From assembly GCA_050292445.1 (NCBI GenBank), contig JBNKLQ010000215.1, forward strand, positions 1 to 10,853: DNA of 10,853 nucleotides, in the 5' to 3' direction. Each line of letters begins with the position of its first letter. The stretch's first letter is position 1. This DNA comes from Leptofilum sp050292445. Its GTDB lineage: Bacteria > Chloroflexota > Anaerolineae > Promineifilales > Promineifilaceae. Position numbers and translations under genes: made by a program. This document shows, piece by piece, positions 1 to 7,336 of this stretch. Under the pieces are notes generated by a model. The model worked only from the letters and a program-made list of their open reading frames with translations, was not told where the DNA came from and searched no databases.

Positions 1-11
1 CAGATAAAAAA

Positions 12-50
12 CAAAAATCAGTGTCTATCTGTGTTAATCTGTGTCCTATT
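12..50. repeat. Partial iterated-word intergenic element (ATCTGTG type)
   Basis: Three head-to-tail versions of a word close to ATCTGTGT (atcagtgtc, tatctgtgtt, aatctgtgtcc) follow one another with a 9-10 bp period. The word matches the arms of the palindrome at 7337-7393. Only one arm is visible, and its partner may lie left of the window, where the first bases (cagat) could belong to it. It lies just downstream of the menG stop codon, so it could be half of a terminator-like hairpin for that gene. Confidence 0.5.
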
Positions 51-93
51 ATTCTTTTCTCGCTCAAACTGATATGTGGCTAGACGTTGGTTT

Positions 94-804
94 TCAACCA
101 GTTGGCTTTTGCCCGGTGTGGATGGCCACGGTGCCAAACATGAACAGCTTGTAAGCGACGTTTTGGAAGCCGGTCTGGCGCATGATGTCGGCCAGGGTAT
201 CTGGGTCTTTAAACTGCTGGGTGCTGTCTGGCAAGTAGCGGTATGCGTCTGATTCGCCAGTGATGAGCTTGCCCAGCAGGGGAATGATGTGGTTGAGGTG
301 GATGAGGATAAACGGCCGTAACCAATTCTTCTTCGGCGGGCTAGATTCCAACACCACGACACGCCCGCCAGGCTTTGTCACCCTCATCTGCTCGCGGAAC
401 GCGCCCGGCACGTCAATGACGTTGCGCATGAGAAAGCCGGAAGTCACGGCATTGAAGGTGTTATCGGGGAAAGGCAAGGCCAGCGTGTCTGAGCCCACCC
501 ATTGGATAGGCTGTCGTTCGGGGAGCTGCTTGCCCGCCTGCATCATCTCCACCGTAAAGTCACCGCCAACGGCTTGAATGCTGGGCACCTGGTGCAGCCC
601 CTCCAGGGCAATGTCTCCTGTGCCGGTAGCGATGTCCAGGAGACGGCCGTTTTGCGGCAAATTCGCTTGCTGAATGACGTAACGCCGCCAGCGAATATCC
701 TGCCCACCGGTCATTAGCCGATTCATCAAATCATAACGGCCCGCAATGCGGGCAAACATGCTCTGCACATACTGTGCGCGTTCTTGTCCTTGTAGATGTG
801 CCAT
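94..804 (-). CDS. menG: Demethylmenaquinone methyltransferase (UbiE/MenG family)
   Basis: This is a 236-residue class I SAM-dependent methyltransferase, near the usual length of the family. The UbiE/MenG/COQ5 family C-methylates the quinone ring in the last step of menaquinone (or ubiquinone) synthesis, at the membrane surface. Visible family marks are YDLMNRLMTGG at residues 24-34, the SAM-binding glycine motif LDIATGTGDIA at 56-66, an acidic residue at the end of strand 2 (D82), SGFLMRNV at 122-129 (the GLRNV block) and YRYLPDS at 188-194. Menaquinone is the more likely product, since Chloroflexota generally use it; that is inference. The ATG start is supported by AAGG at 812-815, seven bases upstream, and by a good promoter at 834-861. 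The gene appears to be transcribed alone, downstream of the aldo/keto reductase and separated from it by a palindromic element. Nothing in the sequence suggests damage. Confidence 0.93.
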   Translation of the reverse strand: MAHLQGQERAQYVQSMFARIAGRYDLMNRLMTGGQDIRWRRYVIQQANLPQNGRLLDIATGTGDIALEGLHQVPSIQAVGGDFTVEMMQAGKQLPERQPIQWVGSDTLALPFPDNTFNAVTSGFLMRNVIDVPGAFREQMRVTKPGGRVVVLESSPPKKNWLRPFILIHLNHIIPLLGKLITGESDAYRYLPDSTQQFKDPDTLADIMRQTGFQNVAYKLFMFGTVAIHTGQKPTG

Positions 805-833
805 TATTAAACCTTGTTGTTGTTTTGGCCTTG

Positions 834-861
834 ATCATAGGACGTTTGGTGATTTTGTCCA
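834..861 (-). promoter_or_regulatory. Sigma70-like promoter for menG
   Basis: On the minus strand, TGGACA (856-861) and TATGAT (834-839) are separated by 16 bp. Each hexamer matches the sigma70 consensus at five of six positions. Initiation would fall near 827, giving a leader of about 22 bases that contains the AAGG ribosome-binding site. Confidence 0.55.
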
Positions 862-896
862 TCCCTTCTACAGGATGAAGTGGCTTAAAAACAAAT

Positions 897-974
897 CACG
901 AATGGGACGAATGAACGAATGACACGAATCCTTATTGAAAAATTCGTTTTATTCGTCTATTCGTGAAATTCGTG
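897..974. terminator. Iterated-word palindrome (ACGAAT x4), probable terminator
   Basis: The left arm (897-929) holds ACGAAT at 898, 907, 915 and 924. The right arm (942-974) holds the reverse complement ATTCGT at 942, 951, 959 and 968. The 9-8-9 spacing is mirrored exactly, so all four words pair, with short mismatched spacers and a 12-base loop. On the minus strand the stem is followed by a T-rich run (TTTGTTTTT). It lies between the end of the aldo/keto reductase gene and the menG promoter, the right place to end the ftsK operon. The stem is AT-rich, so terminator strength is uncertain; it may primarily be a repetitive element. Confidence 0.55.
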
Positions 975-1013
975 TTTTGCTTTTATTCACTGTCTTGGGG
1001 GGAACGGCCGTTC

Positions 1014-1829
1014 CTACAACCCCACTGCCTCCAACCGCGCCACCTCTTCTGGCGTGAGGTTTATTGCGGCGGCATCCCAATTTTGCTGTAAATGGGCGGG
1101 GCTGTGCGACATGGGAATGGTGATGACCCAAGGCTGCTGCACCAGCCAGGCCAGTGCGATTTGATACGGTGTGGCTTCATGCGCGTCGGCAATTTCGGCC
1201 AGCGCCGTCTGAACCCCTAACCGGCCTTCTTCCACCGGAGAGTAAGCAGTCACCACAATGTTGTTCGCCTGGCAATAAGGAATAACGCCATTTTTTACGT
1301 AGCTGCGCGTGGTAAGGCTGTATGGTACCTGATTGGTCACAATAGGTGTTTCGCTCAATTCTTGAGATTCCTTCATTTCGTCAACGTCAAAGTTGCTAAC
1401 GCCCAGATAGCGAATTTTGCCCGCGCGGACTGCTTCATTGAGGGCACGGAACGTTTCAGCCAGCGGTGTGCCGTCGCGCCAATGGATGAGGAAGAGGTCT
1501 ATGGTGTCTACACCTAGCCGTTGTAGTGAGCCATCAATGGAGGCCAGGGTGCGTTGGTAGCCGAGATTTGGCGGGCGAACTTTGGTGGTGAGGAACAATT
1601 GGCTGCGGTCAAAGGTGTGGACAGCTTGCCCGACCAGTTCTTCCGTGTGGCCGTTGGCGTACATTTCGGCCGTGTCAATGTGGGTGTAGCCAATCTCTAA
1701 AGCAGCTCGAATGGCCTGCAAGGCGCGTGCATCCTGGCTAGGGTCGGGGCGGCTGCGGCCCCCCATCGCCCAGGTGCCCAAACCCATTACGGGGAGTTGG
1801 GTGCCATCATAAAGTGAGACTGTGCGCAT
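1014..1829 (-). CDS. Aldo/keto reductase
   Basis: This 271-residue protein has the length and layout of a bacterial single-domain aldo/keto reductase, a cytosolic TIM-barrel enzyme that reduces aldehydes or ketones with NADPH. The expected catalytic tetrad is visible as D52 and Y57 (IDTAEMY), K83 (TTKV) and H116 (LIHW). Other family marks are GLGTWAMGG at 16-24, the helix RTLASIDGSLQRLG at 93-106 and YLGVSNF in the middle. The ATG start has AAGGAAA at 1836-1842 as ribosome-binding site. It begins 40 bp after the PHP gene stop with no evident promoter between, so it is probably the last gene of the ftsK-PHP operon. The motif set resembles the 2,5-diketo-gluconate reductase/YtbE-like branch, but the substrate cannot be read from the sequence. 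The TAG stop is followed at once by an ACGGCCGT palindrome (1004-1011). Confidence 0.9.
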   Translation of the reverse strand: MRTVSLYDGTQLPVMGLGTWAMGGRSRPDPSQDARALQAIRAALEIGYTHIDTAEMYANGHTEELVGQAVHTFDRSQLFLTTKVRPPNLGYQRTLASIDGSLQRLGVDTIDLFLIHWRDGTPLAETFRALNEAVRAGKIRYLGVSNFDVDEMKESQELSETPIVTNQVPYSLTTRSYVKNGVIPYCQANNIVVTAYSPVEEGRLGVQTALAEIADAHEATPYQIALAWLVQQPWVITIPMSHSPAHLQQNWDAAAINLTPEEVARLEAVGL

Positions 1830-1869
1830 GATTATTTTCCTTACAAGGCTTCGCCGACTGGAAAGTCTG

Positions 1870-2748
1870 CTACTCTATTTGGACACCCATCCGCTCTAAA
1901 AGCCCGCAGCACAATTCAGCCCGATACTTCATGGGCAGTTTATCTGGTCCGTGCGAATCGGAACCTGCACTGGTTAGCAGGTGATGTCGTTGCACATACG
2001 CTCGATACATCGCGGTTTGCGCTGATGTGTGCAACGGATAGTAGAGCTCAAGGCCATCAATCGGAACCTCATGGCGAAATTCGTCTAGCAGCTGTTCATC
2101 AAAGGTCATGAACCCATCTGTCCGGCCTGGGTGGGCGAGCAGGCAGACGCCACCGCTTTGGTGAGCTGCTTCGGCAACTGCGGCCGGATCATTGGTTATC
2201 AATTTGTAGCCTGCGCCCATCAAAAGTTTCCCTGCTGATGGATCACCAAGGCCATAACCATGCTCTTTGAGCAGGCTGACCAGAGCGTACGGCTGTTGGA
2301 TGGTGGGCTTGGCCAAAATAGTGGGCAAGGCGTCCGGGGGAAAACGGCAGCCTTGTCGCGTCAGGTTTTCGAAAATTTCCTGGCTGTTTTCCTGTTGACG
2401 ACGCACTAAATCTTGGGCCAGATCGTTCAAGGGGCTGTTGTTGGGTTCAAAGCCATAGCAAAGCAGATCGGTCAGCTTGCCTTGCCAGCTGGTGGACATT
2501 TCTACGGCGACAAGGACAGGTAACTGCTTTTCCAGGGCGAGTTTTTGGATAGGAACGGCCGTATCCACACGATCATGATCCGTAATTGCCACCAAGCCAA
2601 ATTGTTCACTGAGCAAATAATCGAACAATGCTTCCAGTGTCCAGCTGCCATCACTGTTGGTAGTGTGAAGTTGGAGGTCAATCGGCGCATCGAGGGTGAG
2701 ATGGAGGTCAGTTGTAGACAGGTTCATAACGAAACTTTTGTCAAGCAT
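1870..2748 (-). CDS. PHP-domain metal-dependent phosphoesterase
   Basis: This 292-residue protein has the PHP fold (polymerase and histidinol phosphatase superfamily). Its closest recognisable layout is the RNase AM/YciV-like nucleotide or oligonucleotide phosphatase group. Visible motifs, numbered from the ATG at 2748, are DLQLHTTNSDG at 24-34, TDHD at 56-59, E83, AHPGR at 205-209, PLHT at 238-241 and SDSH at 263-266. Two usual metal-ligand positions differ: the first His of the HxH motif is Gln (Q26), and the position that is usually His in an HILGY-like motif is Asp (D94, TDLLCYG). Whether this changes activity is unknown. The start is set by a TGATG overlap with the ftsK stop, typical of translational coupling. 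A TTG one codon earlier is possible but less likely. No clear ribosome-binding site is seen, which fits coupling. It is likely co-transcribed with ftsK and the aldo/keto reductase. Confidence 0.88.
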   Translation of the reverse strand: MLDKSFVMNLSTTDLHLTLDAPIDLQLHTTNSDGSWTLEALFDYLLSEQFGLVAITDHDRVDTAVPIQKLALEKQLPVLVAVEMSTSWQGKLTDLLCYGFEPNNSPLNDLAQDLVRRQQENSQEIFENLTRQGCRFPPDALPTILAKPTIQQPYALVSLLKEHGYGLGDPSAGKLLMGAGYKLITNDPAAVAEAAHQSGGVCLLAHPGRTDGFMTFDEQLLDEFRHEVPIDGLELYYPLHTSAQTAMYRAYVQRHHLLTSAGSDSHGPDKLPMKYRAELCCGLLERMGVQIE

Positions 2749-5486
2749 CAATCATCAGTTTCATCTGATGAGGTGTCGTTATTACTCTTACCGCTTGCTT
2801 CACCAGCCGCAGGCATGACTTCCCGCGCTTTGCTGGTGCCGGTAGGCGGGCCGATGATGCCCATCTCCTCCATGGCGTCGATGAGGCGGGCGGCGCGCGT
2901 GTACCCTATGCGGAAGCGGCGTTGGAGCAACGAGGTGGACGCCTTGTTCAGCTTGCGCACCATCTCGATTGCTTCTGGCATCAGATCATCGTCGATTTCC
3001 ACCTGTGGTTCTTCGTTTTCCATCTCTTGCAACGCTTCCCACAGGGGCTGCTGCGTGCTTTCCGGCTTGGCTGGCGCAGGTGGATTGGGGCGCTCTGGCT
3101 CTGGTTTTGGTGTGGGTTTGGATTCGGCCGTTTTGCGATTCACAATCGTTGGGGCATCTTCCTCAACCGGCTTCGCGGCCGATTTGCCCATGTTGACCAC
3201 GGGGGCATCGACCGTGGTGGGTTTGGCGGTTGGCGTTTCTGTTTTTGGCTGCGGTTTCACCTGGGGTGGCGGCGTGGGGGCTGGCTGCGCCGGAATTTCG
3301 GCAGGCTTGGCGCGCACACTCTCAGCAGCAGAAACCACATTAAAGCGGCGGGCAGCTTGCCAATACCCAATTAATTTGTTCAGTTCGCCATCACTCACGA
3401 AGCAGCCCTGCGACCGAACCGGCGCAGCGGCGTCTGGGCTTTGGTAGAGCATATCGCCCTGCCCCAGCAAACGTTCCGCCCCGGTGGCATCCAAAATGAC
3501 GCGGCTGTCGGTGCTGGAGGCCACGGCAAAGGCGACGCGGGCGGGGAAGTTGGCCTTAATCAGACCGGTGACCACATCCACAGACGGCCGTTGCGTGGCA
3601 ATCACCATATGCATCCCGGTAGCGCGGGCCAATTGGGCCAGTCGGGTCACACCGCGCTCCGTTTCTTCCGGAGAGAGCATCATTAAGTCGGCCAGCTCAT
3701 CAATAATAATCACAATGTATGGCAGCGGATCAATTGATTTATTCCGCCGGGTCTTCTTGTTGTAATCAACGATGTTGCGTGCGCCAGCCTCGGCAAACAT
3801 CTTGTACCGATTGTCCATCTCGCGCATGGCCCATTGCAGCACGCCAATCACCTTATCCATCTCCACCACCACCGGCGCGGCCAGGTGTGGAATCCCGTTG
3901 TAGCCAGTCAGCTCCACCCGCTTGGGATCAACCATCACCACCTTAAGTTGCTCTGGCGTGTTGAGCAGCAGCAAGCTGGCAATAATGGCGTTGACCAAAA
4001 CCGATTTACCAGAACCGGTGGCTCCAGCAATGAGCAAATGGGGCATAGCGGCCAAATCGGCCACGATGGGCTGCCCGGCAACGTCTTGCCCCAACCCAAT
4101 GCGTAGAGGCGATTTAAGCTTGCCAAATGCGGCCGTTTCCATCACATCCCGCAAAGAGACCAGCGCCTTGGCCGGGTTGGGCACCTCGATGCCTATGTAG
4201 CCTTTCCCCGGCACCGGGGCCTGAATGCGGATCGACTGGGCGTGCAGCGCCAGCGTCAGATCATCGGCCAGCCCAGCAATTTTGCCTACTTTCACCTTGG
4301 TTCGCTTACCGCTGCGCATCTGGATGAAGCTGGGCTCCACACCAAATTGGGTGATGGTAGGTCCCTGGTTGATCTCGACCACAGTGGCGGGCGCGCCAAA
4401 GCTTTCCAGGGTGTGCTCGATGATTTCGACCTGCTCGCGAATCACTGCGCCGCTGGGGTCCTGGTCGGTGCCAGGCTCTAAAATTTCTTCAAGGACGGGG
4501 AGCTTCCAGTTGTGCTGCTGAGAACGGCCGTTTGTGCCCAAAAATACCGGCGTCACTATTGTTGGCGTTTCGGCTGGTTCTGGGGCCGTTTTGCCGCGTG
4601 AACCACGCCCTTTGCGGGCCGGCTTGGCGGTAGGTTTTGCTTCCGGCTTTGCGGTTTTGGCTTCGGCTGCGGCGGCTTCAGGCGCGGCGGTTGGCGCGTC
4701 GGGAATAAGGCGAGGCTGCGTGGTTTCGTTCACGGGGGTCCGCTGGGAGCGACCCGTGTTGATGGGGATTTCACGATTGGTACGGCCGTTGCCGGTGCTG
4801 GACAAAGACGGCCGTCGCTCAAACAGCAGCTGTAAGAAGCGGCCCATATCTTCCCGCGTCACGCCTGAGACCAAAATCGTGCCCACGACGGCTATCACCG
4901 TCAGGGTGAAAATAGCGCCAAGATTGCCAACGGCCGTCATCAGCACCGAAGCAATCAGACCACCCAGATAGCCGCCGCCTTGTTCGGCCCGGGCAATGGT
5001 CCACGGATCAAAAAAATCGTTTTCCAGCATGAGCAAGGTCAAGGAGGCAAAACCCATTAAAGCAATGTAAAGCAGCCCGGCCCCAGTCAGACGATAGACG
5101 GGCAGTTCTGGCGGCTGCTCCATACCCCACAGCACTAAATAAAGCCCCACGCCGCCGGTAATGAGCGGCAGCAGCACACTGCCCCAGCCAAAAGTGCGGC
5201 CCATCAGCCCAGCCAGCGCCGTCGTCAGCTGCCCCTGATTTGGTGACAGCAAACTCAGCACCAAAATCACGGTAATGAAGATGATAAGGATACCCACCAT
5301 CAATGCTTTTTGGGCGACGTTGAGGCTGATGGATCTGCTGCTCTTCTTCCGGCTGGTTGTTTTACGTCTGGTCGTGGTTTTCTTGCGCGGCGTACGTTTG
5401 CCTGTGCCCCCGCGCGTGGTGCGGGATTTGGCTTGTGCCTTGCGGCTGGTACTCTTTTTGCGCGTGGTTGTCTTCTTCTTGGCCAT
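2748..5486 (-). CDS. ftsK: DNA translocase FtsK/SpoIIIE
   Basis: This 912-residue membrane-anchored motor pumps DNA at the division septum so that chromosomes are separated before the cell closes. In order there is a Lys/Arg/Thr/Ser-rich tail (1-52), four membrane segments (about 60-82, 100-121, 134-154 and 174-208), a Pro/Ala/Lys-rich linker (about 224-325), the alpha/beta motor (about 330-720) and a C-terminal winged-helix gamma domain (about 833-892). The Walker A motif is GATGSGKS at 488-495 and Walker B is IVIIIDELAD at 591-600. The gamma domain keeps the RRFRIGYTRAARLI recognition helix (856-869) that reads polar chromosomal sequences in known FtsK proteins. Unusual points are the histone-tail-like N-terminus and a second proline-rich linker of about 110 residues between motor and gamma domain. 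The ATG has AGGAA about 10 bases upstream and a strong promoter just before it. The stop overlaps the next gene. Confidence 0.96.
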   Translation of the reverse strand: MAKKKTTTRKKSTSRKAQAKSRTTRGGTGKRTPRKKTTTRRKTTSRKKSSRSISLNVAQKALMVGILIIFITVILVLSLLSPNQGQLTTALAGLMGRTFGWGSVLLPLITGGVGLYLVLWGMEQPPELPVYRLTGAGLLYIALMGFASLTLLMLENDFFDPWTIARAEQGGGYLGGLIASVLMTAVGNLGAIFTLTVIAVVGTILVSGVTREDMGRFLQLLFERRPSLSSTGNGRTNREIPINTGRSQRTPVNETTQPRLIPDAPTAAPEAAAAEAKTAKPEAKPTAKPARKGRGSRGKTAPEPAETPTIVTPVFLGTNGRSQQHNWKLPVLEEILEPGTDQDPSGAVIREQVEIIEHTLESFGAPATVVEINQGPTITQFGVEPSFIQMRSGKRTKVKVGKIAGLADDLTLALHAQSIRIQAPVPGKGYIGIEVPNPAKALVSLRDVMETAAFGKLKSPLRIGLGQDVAGQPIVADLAAMPHLLIAGATGSGKSVLVNAIIASLLLLNTPEQLKVVMVDPKRVELTGYNGIPHLAAPVVVEMDKVIGVLQWAMREMDNRYKMFAEAGARNIVDYNKKTRRNKSIDPLPYIVIIIDELADLMMLSPEETERGVTRLAQLARATGMHMVIATQRPSVDVVTGLIKANFPARVAFAVASSTDSRVILDATGAERLLGQGDMLYQSPDAAAPVRSQGCFVSDGELNKLIGYWQAARRFNVVSAAESVRAKPAEIPAQPAPTPPPQVKPQPKTETPTAKPTTVDAPVVNMGKSAAKPVEEDAPTIVNRKTAESKPTPKPEPERPNPPAPAKPESTQQPLWEALQEMENEEPQVEIDDDLMPEAIEMVRKLNKASTSLLQRRFRIGYTRAARLIDAMEEMGIIGPPTGTSKAREVMPAAGEASGKSNNDTSSDETDD

Positions 5487-5516
5487 AGCTCAGATGTTCC
5501 TATCGGTCAGGTGGGC

Positions 5517-5545
5517 ATTATAACATGGATACAAATTCACGTCAG
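5517..5545 (-). promoter_or_regulatory. Sigma70-like promoter for the ftsK operon
   Basis: On the minus strand there is a perfect TATAAT (5517-5522), with CTGACG (5540-5545, four of six consensus bases) 17 bp upstream. Initiation would fall near 5510, giving a leader of about 24 bases before the ftsK ATG. Confidence 0.6.
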
Positions 5546-5563
5546 CCGGAGGAAGAATTTGAT

Positions 5564-5635
5564 ACAAAGAGACGAAGATAGAAAGGAACAAAGAAAACAA
5601 ACCCTTTGTCCCTTCGTTTCTTGGTTCCTTTGTTA
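5564..5635. repeat. Iterated-word palindrome (four 8-bp units per arm)
   Basis: The left arm (5564-5595) is four tandem 8-mers: acaaagag, acgaagat, agaaagga, acaaagaa. The right arm (5604-5635) is four more: ctttgtcc, cttcgttt, cttggttc, ctttgtta. The arms are inverted relative to each other, and 22 of the 30 positions I aligned pair, around a loop of about 10 bases. It has the same architecture as the element at 897-974 but a different word. It lies between the divergent ftsK and pgeF genes, not behind a gene, so a simple terminator role does not fit. Confidence 0.6.
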
Positions 5636-5671
5636 TGAAAATGACCCCCTTTGGAATTGCCCTTTCTTCAA

Positions 5672-5703
5672 ATTCGTGATATTCGTCCATTTGTTGGATT
5701 CAT
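5672..5703. repeat. Solo arm of an ATTCGT-type element
   Basis: attcgt (5672), attcgt (5681), tttgtt (5690) and attcat (5698) follow one another with 9, 9 and 8 bp spacing. This matches the word and period of the right arm of the palindrome at 942-974. I see no matching inverted arm nearby, so it reads as a decayed half-element upstream of pgeF. Confidence 0.4.
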
Positions 5704-5755
5704 GATAAGTTTTTTCTATTGTTGGAGCCACAAATCAGTTTCACAGGGACAAGGA

Positions 5756-6550
5756 ATGATTCAACAGGAACGCGAGGGGATTGTTTATTTTGAGTTTGAG
5801 AGCTTTGGCGGCAACGGCCGTATCCAACACGCTATCTTCTCCCGCCAGGGTGGGGTGAGCCAACCGCCGCACGATTCGTTAAATTTAAGCGTGAGTGTGC
5901 CGGATGAGAAAACGGCCGTTTACGCCAATCGAGCCAAAGCATTCGGGTTATTTGGGCGGCAAAACAACACAGTCGTCCATGCACATTTGGTGCATGGCAA
6001 TGCCGTAGCCCGCGTCACCCAGGCCAACAACGGTACCTGGATGGAGCATTTTGACGCCCTCATCACCAACGAACCGGGCTGCGCCCTGACGATGAATTAC
6101 GCCGACTGCACGCCCATCTTTCTGGTCGATCCCGTGCAGCAAGCTATCGGGCTGGGGCATGCGGGCTGGAAGGGTGCTGTGGTTGATTTGCCCGGCGCAA
6201 TGGTGCGAGCCATGCAGCAACAGTTTACCAGCAACCCTGCCGATTTACTGGCGGGGATTGGCCCCTGCATCAGCTGGGCCAACTATGAGGTGGACGAACC
6301 GTTGGTGGGCGAGGTAAAAGCGGCGTTTGCTGATTGGGAAACATTGTTGCGGAAGCCTGTGGGGAAGGGAAACGGCCGTTTCCATTTCGATCTTGCCGAA
6401 GCCAACCGGCGCAACCTGGCTCGTGCTGGCGTGCAGCAGATTGAGCTGTCTGGTTTTTGCACTGCCGACTGTACCGACCTCTTCTTCTCCCATCGTGCTG
6501 AAAAAGGCAAAACTGGCCGCTTTGGCACCATCTTTGTCCTGCTACCCTAA
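5756..6550 (+). CDS. pgeF: Peptidoglycan editing factor PgeF (laccase-domain, YfiH family)
   Basis: This 264-residue protein belongs to the YfiH/YlmD/LACC1 family, often labelled polyphenol oxidase. E. coli YfiH helps keep peptidoglycan composition correct. Other members have been shown to act on purine nucleosides. The three expected metal ligands are visible: H80 in HAHLVHGN, C118 in YADCTPIF and H135 in GHAGWKG. GIGPCIS at 167-173 and FFSHR near the C-terminus complete the family signature. The frame is open upstream to 5651, but the ATG at 5756 is preferred because AGGGA lies six bases before it (5745-5749), upstream codons show no family similarity, and they run through a degenerate repeat. 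It is divergent from ftsK and convergent with the next gene. Three ACGGCCGT palindromes lie inside it, read as NGR or TAV. Confidence 0.92.
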   Translation: MIQQEREGIVYFEFESFGGNGRIQHAIFSRQGGVSQPPHDSLNLSVSVPDEKTAVYANRAKAFGLFGRQNNTVVHAHLVHGNAVARVTQANNGTWMEHFDALITNEPGCALTMNYADCTPIFLVDPVQQAIGLGHAGWKGAVVDLPGAMVRAMQQQFTSNPADLLAGIGPCISWANYEVDEPLVGEVKAAFADWETLLRKPVGKGNGRFHFDLAEANRRNLARAGVQQIELSGFCTADCTDLFFSHRAEKGKTGRFGTIFVLLP

Positions 6551-6585
6551 CTTGAACAAACTAGAACCAAAGAGTTTTTATCAGC

Positions 6586-6634
6586 AGATTACGCAGATTT
6601 ACTAGATTTTCAATCTTTTGCATCTGCGTAATCT
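6586..6634. terminator. Palindrome between convergent genes (AATCTGCG type)
   Basis: A perfect 13-bp inverted repeat, agattacgcagat (6586-6598) and atctgcgtaatct (6622-6634), encloses a 23-base loop. On the plus strand it is followed by tttgattttttc, so it can serve as a rho-independent-like terminator for pgeF. It lies between convergent genes. Its right arm falls inside the last codons of the minus-strand gene, whose stop is at 6610-6612. Confidence 0.55.
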
Positions 6635-7317
6635 TTGATTTTTTCATTTGCACTATACAGATTTGAACGGCCGTCTTTGCCTACTTGTTCGATGGCGTCG
6701 CAGCGGGCCAGCGTGTAGGTAATGCGCTGGGCCAGGTTTAGCCTGATTTTGGCCAAATCGGCCAACTGGCGATTGGTAAACAGCTGTGGTAAATCGGACG
6801 GCAACATCGCCAGCAAGTCGGCAGGCGTGGCAAAGGTATGCAAGGCCACCACTGCCAACAGCTGATGATCGTGCAGGCTCCACCCTTTGCGCCGCCAACT
6901 GCCCTGGCCATCGTCCCGCCAGATTTCCTCCTGCTGGGTGAGCACCGCGCCCACCACCAAATTGGGATGCGGCAACAGGTGGGGAATGCGCATGAGTTCA
7001 GAGAAGAGGTCGAGCGGCTGCCCTTTTTTGGGGGACTTGCGACGGCTGATCGGTTCGCCACCAGCCGTTTGCCGCACAATCCATTTTTCCTGAGCAATGG
7101 GATGCAGCAGCAACACTGGGTGATCCTCCAGCAGCCGCTTCAATTTGCGCTTCATCGCCCCAAAATGGCGCGTCTGAATTTCAATCAGCTGCTCCCCGCG
7201 CACGATGTCGATGATAAAGCCGTCTACTTTGACTTCAAACTGGTCGGTGGAACGGCCGTACCACGCTTTAATGCCCGCGTGCAGCGATTTTTCTGCCAGA
7301 GTCCCAATCTTGTTCAT
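6610..7317 (-). CDS. Unnamed protein: restriction-nuclease-like fold plus C-terminal winged helix
   Basis: I recognise no named family for this 235-residue protein, although I have the impression of similar uncharacterised proteins in Chloroflexota. The N-terminal part (about 1-70) has the order expected of a PD-(D/E)xK nuclease-like core: E9 in the first helix, D37 in VDGFIIDIV, and an ExQ pair (E46, Q48) in LIEIQTRHF. A basic helix (AMKRKLKRLL) follows. The middle keeps a patterned block with EKWIVR, RRKSPKKG and EEIWRDDGQGSWRRKGWS. The C-terminus (about 180-221) reads like a winged helix: FTNRQLADLAKI then a helix and a short hairpin ending GRSNLY. The ATG at 7317 is preferred over a TTG four codons upstream; neither has a strong ribosome-binding site. 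The last 14 residues are encoded partly by a repeat arm and look like a late addition. DNA binding or cutting is inference only. Confidence 0.75.
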   Translation of the reverse strand: MNKIGTLAEKSLHAGIKAWYGRSTDQFEVKVDGFIIDIVRGEQLIEIQTRHFGAMKRKLKRLLEDHPVLLLHPIAQEKWIVRQTAGGEPISRRKSPKKGQPLDLFSELMRIPHLLPHPNLVVGAVLTQQEEIWRDDGQGSWRRKGWSLHDHQLLAVVALHTFATPADLLAMLPSDLPQLFTNRQLADLAKIRLNLAQRITYTLARCDAIEQVGKDGRSNLYSANEKIKDYADAKD

Positions 7318-7336
7318 AAAAAATAGCAATCCACTG

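Noticed and set aside
897..974. CRISPR-like array of short repeats
   Set aside because: The repeated words are only 6 bp at 8-9 bp spacing and form mirrored arms. There are no spacers and no cas genes.
949..1131. A short minus-strand open frame ending in the palindromic element
   Set aside because: It lies inside the end of the aldo/keto reductase gene in another frame and has no ribosome-binding site or similarity.
2545..3447. A 300-codon open frame on the plus strand
   Set aside because: It is antisense to the ftsK 3' end and the PHP start, both strongly supported. Its translation is low-complexity Ser/Gly/Val and mirrors the proline-rich linker; no family is recognisable.
4534..4971. A 145-codon plus-strand open frame
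   Set aside because: It is antisense to the ftsK linker and membrane region. It results from GC-rich codons and has no convincing start or motif.
6362..6369. GGGAAGGG, matching the E. coli KOPS sequence GGGNAGGG read by FtsK
   Set aside because: I noticed only a single copy, inside pgeF, and the KOPS sequence of this organism is unknown, so it may be chance.
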